A stretch of DNA of 64,000 bases from Strongyloides papillosus (taxonomy: Eukaryota; Nematoda; Chromadorea; Rhabditida; Strongyloididae): assembly GCA_005656395.1 (NCBI GenBank), contig SRSI01000010.1, positions 1,860,001 through 1,924,000 on the forward strand. The letters are read 5' to 3'. The notes beneath the pieces were generated by a model. The model made no database searches. It saw nothing but the letters and a program-made list of their open reading frames with translations, and was not told the DNA's origin. Position 1 is the first letter of the stretch. Each line of letters begins with the position of its first letter. This document shows, one piece after another, positions 10,353 to 24,300 of the stretch. The position numbers were made by a program, and so were the translations under genes.

Positions 10353-12677
10353 TATGCCTTTTTTTGACCAATTACCTCCAATGTCTGATAATGTTTCACC
10401 TTAGAAATGTGATATTCAGGAGTAGTCGAAATTGACAGTTGACATTATTAATTTCTTATCACTTATATGTAAAAAATTTTATAAAAAATTTGAATTATCT
10501 AATAGTGAGGAATAAAAAAATGATTGTATTTAATATGTGCATCTAATTAGGTGCAAAATATTCATTTTTTAAAAATCATCATTCCAAAGATATGATTTGT
10601 AAAGAAATGTCTGCTTTTTTAAAAATTAAAGAACTATCGGACAATTAATTAATACCATATATTCTAGATAGAATTTCCTTTTTAACAATTCTGGGCATTA
10701 TGGTTAAATGTTAAAATTATGAACATAGAATGAGGCTTTACCCATTTTGATTGATCGAAAATAAGTTTTAATATAAGACATTTAATCTTCTTAATTAAGT
10801 TAAACGTAATTGAAGAAAACTTTTTACAAAGCGCTTGCCTTAGAACATTGTTTTAGAATAATCCTTTAAAAAGATCATTTTATTAGTTTACCACTAATTA
10901 AAAATTCATACTTGATGCATATTAATTTTTTTTCTAAATGCGATAAATTAAGACAAATAAAATATTAAAATTATTAGTATTTGATGTGTTGTCCCTGTAA
11001 CTTTTTATCCTAATATGAATTTTTCGTTTACTCCTTTGTTTGGGTGGTTACACTAAATTTTTTACATATATTATTTTGAAAATAAAGTTAAAAAGTTAAA
11101 TTGTATACGTAGATAAATTTTGAGGAGGTTAGTGAAATTCTTGTCAAAATATTATGCAGGTTATTAGATATATGATATTGACTTTGCCTTAATTTTTAAT
11201 TCATTTGTATAGTATTAATTTTACATCATTCTTCTTATGTCTTAATAACAAATGAAAAATAGTAACATTTTATGTGAAATTAATATCAAAAGATTGATAG
11301 TATTTTTTTTATTATAGATATATTAACAACATTGTTTATATATAACATAAAAGTGGAAAATATTATTTAAAAGTTTCCGGAAATCTTTTCAATTATTAAT
11401 ATAATCTTCCTTGGTTGTCAAGTTTGTATACCATATATCCTTTTACCTTAGTACGCAATTGACGACCTTTTTCTGAGTTTTTAAGTCACATATAAAAATA
11501 TATTAAGTTTATATGAGGAAATTGTCAAGAATATATTTCACTTCTTTTTTGTGCGTCGTTTTTGTGATGTAATATTTTAAGCTTTCTTATTATTAATAAG
11601 CTTTTGAATTTTTATTGAAACTTATAATAGTAGTTATTAATTGTTTAAAAAAAGAATTCATATTGTTTAATGATGTAAAGAAGATTTGATTAATTTATAT
11701 TTTTATAACAAATAAATTATATAGACATTGAAAAAATATCATTAATAATTGTTAATAAAAATGGTATTGTTATTTTAACATTGAATGACATTCTCAAGAC
11801 AACTACCTTATTATCTGTTACACTATCAATTAACAATAAAGTGAGATTTAAAATAAATGAGGGTACAATTAAATAATCTACAATACCTCTATTTAATAAA
11901 TAACAAACGATAATCTGTATATAAAAGGAAACTTTGTCATAACTTTTCTATAACTCATAACAAGGTCATATCTAATTATACAAACAACAACATACCATTT
12001 GTCTTTTTAATATTATGCTTTATATTTCTGAATAATGGACTTATAGTAGTGGAACATCTTTAATGCTTACCCAACCTCAGAAATGTAAGAATGTAAGACA
12101 ACTTTCGTAATGATAATAATATAGTTAAAAGTTGATAAAAAATTATAATCTTTATTCTTTCTTTTTCGGATAACACAGTAAAAGGAAACAATAAAGATAT
12201 AGGTAGACGACAAAACACTAACTCAAGATGAGAAGAAAATGTCTTGTACTTTGTTTAATCTCAAAAGCATCCATAATTTTATTATCTACCTGATGATAAG
12301 TCTAAATTTTACAATATTTTTATGTGAAGTAAATACACTTTTTTATTAAAAAAATTTAATATTATCTATTTAATTATACTTATAATAATTATTATATATT
12401 TAATATATATCTAAATTACTTTTCTTAATAATCCAGGTGTTCCTGTAGAAAAAAAAAAGATTTTTTTCCTAAAACAATTGTGAATGGGACTATTAATTTT
12501 ATGTAAAAGTTTCAATGACAATTGAAGATATATTTTAAAATTCATACTTGGTAACACCTGTTCATATTACTTTGATACTATCAATCTTTTTTTATTAGTG
12601 TTCATTGTACCATATCATGTTATTTTGTTTCAAAAAAAATTTCTTTACTAAATTTATATTGGCACCTGTTTGTTAAA
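10353..12677. other. 2.3-kb intergenic region
   Basis: AT-rich with no credible exon on either strand. It holds the upstream region of the 405-residue gene and the 3' flank of the small gene ending at 12678. Nothing else is recognised. Confidence 0.5.
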
Positions 12678-13025
12678 TTAAATAATAATACAAGATTGTT
12701 CGTTATCTTTTTCTTTGTTTTTATCAAACTTGGCAAGTTGGATTGGTCCTGACTGTTGACTAAGTGAAGTTTGCATATTAAAAATATGTTCACTTAAAAA
12801 TTTAGCCATTTCTTCCTAAAATATAAGGAATTATTAATATTTATTATGTACATCTATATTTGTCACCTGAGTCAACAATTTATCTTTAGAGGTGTCGGTT
12901 GAGGATGTGTCTTCATTAATAACATTGTCCTGAGTAGTACTTTTACTTTTACACTTAACGTTTTTCTCAGTTCCCAAGACAGTATTAGATGTCTGGGACA
13001 TTTCGGTTTTACTATTACTTTCCAT
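12678..13025 (-). CDS. Small two-exon Ser/Thr-rich hypothetical protein
   Basis: Exons 13025-12867 (53 codons) and 12815-12678 (45 codons plus stop) join in phase across a 51-bp GT-AG intron to give a 98-residue hydrophilic protein. The first half is rich in Ser, Thr, Asn and Lys. The second half starts EEMAKFLSEHIFNMQ and could form a short amphipathic helix, then SQQSGPIQLAKF. The sequence TTTTTTTCTAG immediately before AAA-ATG is a strong trans-splice acceptor candidate, which supports the start. No signal peptide or membrane segment is seen. No family is recognised. Confidence 0.55.
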
Positions 13026-16000
13026 TTTCTAGAAAAAAATATTTACGTATTATTTTTATAAAAAAAAAAATTATATCTTTATTAAAGAAATAACAAAAAA
13101 ATACTATCTTTTTGATGTTGTTAATTATTTCATAAGTGTCATATCATAATTCCACAAGTGAATGTTTCAAGATACGCTCGAATTACAGTTATATAAAAAT
13201 TTTAAATAAGACAATTATCTAAGATTGAGAAGAGTCTTAAATTTAGGATCAAATTTCTCCTAATTATTTTGAGATTAACAATGTTTATTGACACCCTGGT
13301 TGAGAATTAAATCCCTAATTAAAATATGTAACATTCCGAGATGTTACAAGGTCTCTTTAAGTTACTCTCCTTCTTTTTTCATGGTACCCCATAATTATTA
13401 AGTGAAGGTAACGGAATATTATATATATTGATAATAAAGCTACATTATAAAAATTTAAAGATAATAGCCCAAACATCAATCAGTGTGGCCTTTAGAGTTT
13501 ATATAAGGTCAGGTGAATGCTTCTTTTATGATGCGTTAGTTAACTATGATACTTATTATTAAATATAATATTTAAGAGTTTAAATCCGTGAAGTCACAAA
13601 TAATTTGTACTTTATTGGATAAAACAAATATTTGGTCTTTTAGCAGAGCAGTTTGTAGATGATGTTTATATGAAGACATATACATTTAGTATGTTCAGAA
13701 AAGTTATATATATAATATGATTTAGAAAGATAAATACAACTCCTTGAACATCACCTCAGACAGCTGTCTTTATACAGTATCCATCTTATATTTGTCTAGA
13801 AGCACCTGGTAATATACTGTATACTCTTAAATATTTGTATGTAAGGAAAAATAAAATATTTTAAAGATTCATATTTACCACGTCATCTTCCATATATGCT
13901 ATTTATTGAAAAAAATTATTAAAATATAGTATTATATTTGTATAAAATTACGTTAGACATTGTAAGAAAAAAGCTTTACTTTACTTGAAATATCTTTTTA
14001 CAATTTTATGACTAGAAATTTTTTATCTCTTTTTGAGATATATTTCTACTAGAGCATATCCATCTTTAATAACTTAGCAGTTCTATATATATATTATATA
14101 TTTATATATGGATACACAACTACCTCAATCTTTAACTATCATAACTTTATTTGGCTGACTAAATATATAAAAATATTATTACATCTTTCCGGTTATCCAC
14201 ATTATCTTTAAATAATACCGCTACCATATTATGTAGATTTAGAAATATTGGTACTTTAAAAGCCTTAATTACTGGTTGGAATTAGAGATTATAGGTAAAT
14301 TTATTATTTCCCACAATCAACGCTTCACTGATCGTTGGGAGATATTTTACTTAATATACCATAATTTATAGATTACATTGATATATTTGTGCATTATTAT
14401 TTAATATATTATAACTTTTGTGCATCGGCGATGAAGTTAAATTATATATATTGATAATGAATAATATTATTTTATTATAATATATATAGGTATAATTTTT
14501 TTGATAAGACAAGTACAGAAGTTTTTGATTGAAATAATCAACCAAAAAATAATTGTGTCTTTTTATATAATAATACAATAAAGAGTTATTTACTGAAGTG
14601 ATAGTTATATATAATAATAATGATGAAGATCATTATCAGGGGCAATGGATCGTGATTTATAAAAAGGAGTCTTCTACACAATCTCCAGTTTTATGGTAAG
14701 ACGATTAGTTTTGGCTAATCTCCTTTTCGTTAAATCTTCAACATACCGGAAACTACTTGAATTAGCATTCTTTGTTATTAATATTGTGGATAGAATAATA
14801 ATAGAAATCAGGATATACTCTCTGAGATTGTTATAAAGTGATAGGTGATTATGCAAAGAATCATGTATTTTATATTTATCAAGTATTTGGAATGAAAATG
14901 AGTATGTACCCAATGTGGTTGTGTTGATCATTATATCTTTTTTTATTATTTAAAAAATTTTTTTAGTAGCATGGTAGTTTTATTAAAAACTTGTATGAGA
15001 GAAAATAAAGCAAAGAGATGGTTATGATTTGATGATAATTATAATATATTTAGATATTATTTTATATATAGATAGTTATCTTTTCACTAGACTTAATATT
15101 ATATTATAAGTATTATTAAGAATTTATATTTATTATTGAAATTATAAATATTAAATTATTATTGAAAATATATAATATTTTAAGTATGACACGTTTGTAT
15201 TATTAAACTTCTCATCTCAATTTATTTATTCTTTATTCTTCCAAAATACATCCATCTTCAGTTTATAAACATTAAGTGATTTTATATGAATAAATATAAC
15301 TTAAATGTTATAAATTTTTCATGCCAATTTGACTTATCGTATCTTAATTATATGATGTTTGTGTCAACTACTCAGTAACCACATCAATCACACCGTAAAC
15401 TGCCTTTACTTGCATATGCTTATGAAGGTTGAATGAATAAGGATTTTTATAAAAATATTTCTCTAAACATTTTGAAAACATTTTAGGTGATTCTTGGTTA
15501 TTGAAGTGGGAAGACTTTTTATGTTATAACATTATCATATAATAATATATTACACATATACTTCTTCTCAAATAGATTCATTATCACAATAAAATAAAGA
15601 ATGAAAGTTTATTTGAGCTTTTAGTTTGATTAGCTTTCCACACCTTATGCCTTAATATTTTATTCTGGCCTTATGGCAGAATCTTTTATATTCACTAACA
15701 TCTCCATCTATCATTTATTTTAATGTGAATATATTAGAATGTTTTCTTTATACTATAAATACTTCCTTTTACCGTAATTACTTTTATAAGTGACATTTCT
15801 TTATTAGGAAATTAAAATTGTAGATCATTTCCGCTCACCTAATTTTCTAACAATTTTATTTTTGTATTGTATATATTAATATATTTTCTTTCCATATATA
15901 TTATAGATATAGATACATACGACACGACATACATATGTATATATAAGTTGTAAGAGAGATTACTTTTTTTTTATTTTAAAATTCAACTTGATTATCTTTT

Positions 16001-18416
16001 TACACCGTCACTAAATTTATGTATATAATTAATATAGATGATGAAACAGTTAGAAAATATAATATGTTCATAAAATGAGGTAAAGAATAAAGACCAGCCG
16101 CGATTAGCTCTTCTTTTCATGATCATTCTTTTGTTTTCAAACATTGATTGTTTTTTAATTTTAAATTTACTCCTTGATATAGATAGATAAAAGGAACCGA
16201 TTAAGAATAATGAAATAGCAATTTGTTACTTTTGAAAGATTTTGTAATTTCTTATTGAGATAAATTAAAATGAAAGACAATAAGCAACAAGAAGATTAAG
16301 GTGAGGAAAGGTAATGAACCATTTCCTGGACCGGTCATTACCTTTAATTTAAATTGGCCAATTAAAGAAAAATTGTAATAATGTTGAGGTTAATTTATTA
16401 TTTCTTTTTAAAATAAAGGGACATTCCGTTAACACCTAAATATAGTAATTTAATTGTATAGGACCGGAAAGATTCTTTTGACAGTTATTGTAATAATTAC
16501 ATTGTTATCCTTTAACCCTCAACCATCCAATTTCCAGCTACTAAATTTGTCCTTTGAAATAATAAGTGTATATTTTTATAGATTTTGTAATTGTATAATA
16601 TTAAAAATATTGTTGCTTAAGTCATTGAATAATAAAAACTAAAGATTGTATTTAAAAATAAGTTTTTAGAAAAGTTAATTGAATTCATTAATTACCTCTT
16701 TTTTAATATTATAAAGCTATAACTATATATCTTTATTTTAAATATCATACTGTTAAGCATTATAAAGGACGATATCAATTTCAATACATTGTCTTTATCA
16801 TTCTATATCTAGCTCCCATTTGGAGTCATAAAGTTTTCTTAGCCACACTTTTGACTTCCCTTCAGTTAATCTGCACTTCTTTTAATTCAACTATTTATCC
16901 ACTCCAATTATATTTTCTTTCTAACACATTCAAACTACTTTTATATTATTTTATTTTGGAACATTTCTATAAAAATATATCTATTTTCTTGAAAGATGAT
17001 GAAAAATTTAAAGATATTATAAAATAATGAATTATGTGGAATTATTGTGTTTTGTATGATTACATTCTGGTGATGATAAGGGAAATAAGCAATTAGATTG
17101 TGGATAATGACATTAGATAAATATAAAATTCTTATACTGTATATTGCTTCTCAAACAAAACCTTCACACCTGTATATTAATGATAAGTTTATATCACATC
17201 GTTATTTATTACAAGTAAATATCCCCTTAGTTTATTTAAATTTGCACATTATACACCCCCTCCTAATAATAATACTTTATATATATTTTATTTATTTAAT
17301 ATTCTTACCTTTCATTAAAAATTATTGTTTTTAAATAATGATGAAAAAATAATGAATTTAATAAGAATATCCTTCTAAAAAAGAGGATAACAAATAATTA
17401 ATCCTTCTATAATTAACTGATTACCTTTCCTTAGATACCCACAAATTAATTATAACAGACGGTAATATAACCCCTCCAGAGATTACATCATTAAATCCAT
17501 AAAGACACCTATCTTATTTTTAATCAATCTGAACGTAGCCGCTTTTATACTCATTAGTAACAAATTAAAGACTCTTCTCAATTGCCTAAACAAAACATAA
17601 CTTATATAACTATCATTAACTGTCATTTATCTTTAAATCCATCCAATTTAATTTTTTAATATATAATAAATAAAACATAGTTTATTTCTTGAGTTGTGGT
17701 TTTTAAATTTATTCAAGAAAGTGATGAGTTAGTTTATAATATTTTTGTTTAATCTAGTAATTCTATACTGAACTTTGTTTAACTCACATATCAAATTTTT
17801 AAGGCATTATCATTTCTTAAGATACAGTAGATAATAACTTTTTTATTATAAATTCCAATAATGTAATTGATAATTTAGAAAAAAAATAAAAACATTTTTA
17901 ACGATACATTAAATTCATCTATTTTTTTGTATATACTTATAAATAATACTAATTTAAAATAAGTATTATTTGGAAAAAAATTTTTACATTTGAGTGAATC
18001 ATTAATAACATACCATCTTCATCATCACCTTGATTCATGTAATATACCACTATTTAATGGATTACATTACATACTGACCACCATATAAAATTCATAAATA
18101 GTAGGCGGTGATATGTGTAAGACTAAGTCTCAATTCTGATTGTTATTATAATAACCACTATCTTGGGCGGGTCTTTTTCTCAGGAACAAAACTTACCTCC
18201 CTCCCATTCTTCAAACTATTTCTAATATATACCCATATATATAAATATATACATTTTTATATTTATCATATCTTTCAAAGGTATTAATAAAAGTTCTTAT
18301 AAACAGTTGTTGAACTAAGCATATTTATATAATCTATCATTGGTACTATTTTAAAAATCATAATATTTTTATTTAATATTAATATTTGTTGTTAATAATA
18401 GCTGATAACAAAAAGG
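13026..18416. other. 5.4-kb gene desert upstream of the prospero gene
   Basis: No convincing gene was found. A region this long ahead of a developmental transcription factor is likely to hold its enhancers. Visible elements include a hairpin at 13327-13348, a palindromic E-box at 13759-13768 and a GGGCGGG box at 18165-18171. An 85-codon open frame at 14931-14674 (minus) has one hydrophobic segment but no supporting splice or similarity evidence. Confidence 0.45.
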
Positions 18417-21304
18417 ATGTCTTCTGGTGGAGCCATACCCAAGTTCCCTTTTACACACAACTAACTTTCCACTTCCTCCTTTATTTCCACAAGGTAATTT
18501 CAAGATTCCTGGTCTTAATGGTCAAACTTATTGCCAACAAGCAATAGTAATCATAATTCACCATCCCCACAAAGAATTAAAACAAAAACGAGTCCGCCAA
18601 CGTGTCGACGCCGGAGAACCAAGAAATTCATATCAAGTAAGTTATATATAATATATACATATATTTTCTACCGCAATATACTAAATACCTCTCACATTTT
18701 AATATATTATAATAATTTTTTTTATAATTGTTATGCTAAATATTTATAAAATAATATTATCTCTCTTAAACATTACTAATCATATATATTTTCCTTCAGA
18801 ATAAAATTCGTCAACCAATTTCCAATAACATGAATAATCTAACTCCTGTATCTAACAATTCTATATTTAATAATTCAAACAATAATTCCTAATCGGATCA
18901 AATCTTAGTACATCTTCAGAATTGCTTGAAATTAACATTAAAAAATATTGCTGCAAATAATGGTGGTGGTAACATCGATGGTGAAAGAAATAGTAAAAAC
19001 TGCTGATGATTTATTTGAACAAGATGTTGATAACATTAAAGATGAAAACATTTCTGATGGTGAAGATAAAGAATCAGAGGAATCAAATTCTCTAACATCA
19101 TCTTCATCATCAAAAAGAAAATCGTTTACACCTAAACAACTACTTGAAGATGATGGTGAAGATTCACATGAGAGTACTAATTGTAAGTAGATAATACTAA
19201 TTTACATAATATTATATAATATATTTTAGCTCCTAATTTGGATAATTCTGGTGGTGATGAAACTGTAAGTGAAAGTGGCAATGCTGATGGAATTGAGAAT
19301 AATAAGCCAGAAAATTCGAATCAAGATATTTCAGCAACTGTACCCAATATAAATCAACATTTAGGTGATGGATTAACGAAATTTCATGAATATATGGAAG
19401 TACAAAAACGTATATATAATGGTTTTTTGGAACAACAAAAAAAGATTGGTATTATTGAGGAAGCCAAAAAAAGCAATGTGGCAAATAGCATAAATGCTAA
19501 CTTTACAAATTCTCTTTCATTAGGACAAAACAATAATCAAATAAGTAGAGATATGCAAAGATTAGCAAGCGCCTTAAAACAAGAAATTCTTACCTCTCTA
19601 ACCGGTAGTATTGATAAAGTAATTGCTGATTTTACATCACAAGAAATTGCTTCAAGAATTGGGAATATAAGTAATTGCAATTTTTCCTTTAATAATCCAT
19701 CTGAAAATAATAATCTATTGGGGAGATCACCATTAATTATGCAATCATTGTATAACAATCAATTTAATAATGTTAATCAGAATTCAACAAGTACTAATTC
19801 TACAAGTGGAATTTTTCCAAATCCTTTAACTAGTGGTTCTTTTAATCCATTTACAACTTCTGCTTTAATAGGTAATATGTCATCGTTAATTGGTATACGT
19901 CAAAATGAAGATGAGTGTTTACCACCAAGAAAAAAAGAAGTAAAGTAACGGATTCTGTTAGAATATCTCGTTATACATCTAGTCAAAATTCTGGTTCTGT
20001 TCCAAATTCAGAAAGAAGCTCTCCAACACTCCCATTTAATTTTACACCATCGCTTGTTAATCATTCACTATACGGAAATTCATCTTTTATCAATTTAAAT
20101 GTAAACAATGAAGAAAGAGATGAATCTCCAATTAATTCTGATGAATTATCTGATTACGGAACAAATTATGATGGTCCACAAAATTCACAATTAACCCCTA
20201 TGCATTTAAGAAAGGCTAAATTAATGTTCTTTTATACTAGATACCCAAGTAGTGCTTTATTAAAAACGTACTTTCCTGATATTAGATTTAACAAAAATAA
20301 CACTGCACAACTTGTAAAGTGGTTTTCCAATTTTAGGTAAGTTTTATTTACATTATTATTGTGTGTAGTGAACAAAAAAATTATATATTATAAGCTTCAA
20401 TGATCATAATTAATCTCATATCTATCGACCTCCTTCTATTTATTATTCTTACTTTTATATCAATAATTATAATAATGCTTTGATAATCACTATCAAAATG
20501 AAAATTCAATCAAAACAAGATAATTCCAGGAAAAAAGTTTTACAGTAATTTTAAAATCCTTTACAATTATATAATGATACCAACTTAATGGTGCAACATA
20601 TATATATCTAGTTGTGTCTTTTTTTTCAAAATATTCGTCACTTTACTTTTTTGGTAAATGTTTAAAAATATACATAAAGTGTGTCAGAGAAGGAGAAGTT
20701 TTTTTATAACAATTTCTCCTATCATTTTAAGTTAGAATAGTAGGATTAAATAGAGATAAAGATGACTGGAATATATGAGTAATTTCTATTTTACGTTACT
20801 AGAATGATTTTATTTTTAATTACCAGATAAACCTTGAAACATTTCTAAAAATTATGAAATGTGAAATGAGATTAACTATATTTATTGAGGAATGTATATA
20901 CAATAATAACAAATATTTATCAATAAAATTATAAAACGATACCTTATCACTAATTTTTAATTGTGTTTTTTTATTTTTAGAGAATTTTTTTATAGTCAAA
21001 TGGAAAAATATGCTAGGCAGGCAATTGCTGAAGGAATTAAAACTAGAGATGAAGTTATTGTAACATCGGAATCTGAAATATACAAACAATTAAATCAACA
21101 CTACAATAGAAATAATCACATTCAACCACCAGAGAGACTTCATTTAGTTATTCAAGAAACGTTAAGAGAATTTTTTTGTGCTATCCAACATGGTAAAGAT
21201 GCTGATCCAAGTTGGAAGAAAAGTATTTACAAAATTATTAACAGACTTGATGAACAATTCCGGAATATTTTAAGGATCCTAACTTCCTTGAAAGATTAGA
21301 ATAA
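18417..21304 (+). CDS. pros-1: Prospero homeodomain transcription factor (pros-1/Prox1), frame disrupted
   Basis: Homolog of Drosophila Prospero and vertebrate PROX1, nuclear factors of neuronal and glial differentiation. Exons: about 18417-18636, 18800-19182, 19230-20336, 20981-21304. The C-terminus carries the Prospero domain: [27 protein letters not shown] split by the last intron, then [15 protein letters not shown] and [16 protein letters not shown]. Upstream is an Asn/Ser-rich region with [11 protein letters not shown] near the end of exon 1. Single-base frame breaks occur in the start region, at about 18540-18590, 18889, 18930-18935, 18995-18999, 19930-19936 and 21256. Correcting the last gives the expected Prospero end and stop at 21302-21304. 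The true initiation codon is uncertain; ATG 18417 is soon followed by stops in its own frame. Confidence 0.88.
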
Positions 21305-24300
21305 ATTACCATATTTTTATTTTTTTAAAGACAATATCCTTAAATCTTTATCATATAATATATTATGGATTTCTAATCAATTTTTAAATTACATATATAT
21401 ATTTTTTTATTATTGATCTGCTTGCCTTATATTCACTTTACTTCATTTATATATTTTAACTATTTTCAATTGTACATTTATTTACCATTGGAAAAAAGAA
21501 AAAATCTAAAATAAATTTAACTTGTATAAAATTTATATTCTAATATTTTCTGTATAAATAATTGTTAAAGCAAAAAAAAGATGATAGCAATGTTGGTAGT
21601 ATAAGGTAAATGAGTTTACTAAAAATGATATAATATACATCACTTTTTTATTTAAAATGTAGATATTTCAATTAAAATTTCCTAATTAATTTACTGATAT
21701 TTGGTTTATTTTAAATTAAAATTTATATATACGCAATTCATCTCCGTAAAATATAGTCCTTTGTTTTGATATATATATTTAGTAAAATTGATATATGTTT
21801 TTAACTACCCATAAAAGATATATTTTAGCTATGCTACTCCTATTAAATGACACTCTTTATAGACAAATATTATTTAGTCAGACCTCTTCTTCTAAAACTA
21901 TCAGATTCTTTTATTATCTAAAAATTTATAAATATAATATATATAAATATATTATTTAAACAACTTATATATAATTGACAATAACATTCTTTTTAAACAT
22001 TCTGAGAAGACGAATATAATTAAATAAATATAAAATATGTGCCCAGTAATTGTTTTCATATAATGCTTAAAATAATTAAAACTTATAATGTTATATTCTT
22101 TTTATGTCGTCTTCCGAAAATTTTGATAAAAAAACATATACTTTCCAGGAAGAAATAGTATCAATGATTGTCTTCTCTTAATCATTATATTTCATATAAA
22201 ATGAATTTTTTTATTTCTAAATCTTTAATAGTTTATGTATATTTTTGGGATACAATATAGTAGTAATAGTATCATAAAACATCATCCATTTTCTTACTAT
22301 TTTATAACACAATGTTGCAAATTAAAAAAAATTCCAAAGAAATAATATAATTTTAACATTCTTCAAAATCCATTATTTTGTCAAAAGTCTTTTTTATTAC
22401 TCTTAGTTTTCCCAATATATCTTTCTATATTTAGTTTGTTTCATTTAGAAGAAATAAAATACAATTTTATTTCAACATTAACGTATATAGAATTCATTTA
22501 ATTTTCATTTTATGTACATTTCTTCTTTTCTTTTATGAAAAATAATGATCCTATTAAGTTTATTAAATTCTCCATAATTCTTACTTATTATTCACCATAA
22601 AATTTTTTACTTAAATAATAAAAAATGATGATATATATTCTTTCAATTTTTGCTTATATACTTTATATTAACATATCATTTGATAGTATACCAGAATATC
22701 TTTTTTTGACTATTTTAATATGATCTGTATTTGCTCTGATAGATTTTTACAATATATATAATTATTACAATAGAGATTATTACTACTATTATTTTTCTTT
22801 AGAAGACGTTAATATAGTTATTATTAATATATATTTTATGTTTTACAGTTATTATAACTGTATCTTTTTGTTATTATTTATACATAACTGGAAAGTTTCT
22901 TTTAAAAATTTAAATTAAATAAAGAATAGGGTTAACGTAAAAGGAATATGTTATCGCATCAGTAAATAGGATCAAAATCTTGTTAATATTTCTATTCAAA
23001 TTCATTCATATATCAAGTGTTGTTTATTGATGATTATGTTATGTAATAATATGATTTTTAATTAGAGAATACTTTTAAGGAACAATGCACTTCATCAATG
23101 AGAAGACAGGTCAATTAAATAAGATTATCAGGAAGTGTTAAATCATTTTTATAATTGTTAATTATTATGTATAAAAAAAACAATAAGAGATTATAAAGAG
23201 AAACTTTAATTACTTTAAAATTTTAAGTGGTACACAACAACTTAAACAACCAATGATTATTAAAAACATTTCCTCCAAAATACTTTGTACTATTTAACAA
23301 TCATACATTATACATCTTCTAGATAAATTTCTTTAATCGTTTTATCTTAGAATTATTGTATAGCAATATCTTTATCATAACCATTCGTATAGATGCATGG
23401 ATTTGCAAAGAAAATCTTTCATAATGTTAATGGTTCTTTATGAAATAATTTTAAAACATTTTAAAAAGTAGTTTTTCATAAACTTAATTAACAATGAAAA
23501 TGATAAACAAAGTCATGTGTCTACGTCATTTATGCATTCTCAGTTAAAAATAGAAAAAAAAATTTTAAATATGTTTACTATATTTTAAATTATTTTTAAA
23601 TTAGTTAATTATCATAACATTCTAAACTCTACACATTTTAAATTTAAAAATTAATTAATTTTAAATTTTATAGTAAAAGTATTTTTATTGTCAATCCTTC
23701 AGACTAATCTCCAACGCAGTTTTATTTTGGTTTAAAATTTTGAAATTAAAAAAAACTCATTGTTAGTAGTGTCTTTGCGTTTGTATGTAAAAATCCTCAT
23801 AATAGTGATAAATAATCTTCAATAGTACAATATGTCGCATCAATACTTTGATGCGCTTCACTTTTCTTCTCTTTAAATAATTTTATCTATAGTTGTTCAA
23901 TTTACCCGTTATATATTTCTAAACATTACTTTTCTACAAATTTTATCTCTTTTTCCGTTGAAACAAATCCTATCTTTTCTAACAATTAATAATATAATTA
24001 AATTTTTTTCACATTTATAACTATTTTTCAATGCTTTTTTCATGTTTTCATACCATTGAAAAGCATTACTATAAAGTATAGCGTCCTAAAAAGGTAAAAA
24101 TTTCAACATTCCATTACTACAAATGATCCAATAGAAAAAGTTTAAATGTTTGAGACATCACATATTTGTGTTTATTTATTGGTATTTATGTGATATATTT
24201 ATTTGTGTATAGGTAATGTGTTCTAATGATTAAACGAAATTTGAGATTAAGTTTTGATTGAGTAAGACAAGTATCTAACTATATATTTATATACATATGA

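Noticed and set aside
16454..16642. Frame with a signal-peptide-like start (KILLTVIVIITLL)
   Set aside because: No ATG at the proposed start and no cysteines, cleavage sites or splice support; likely chance.
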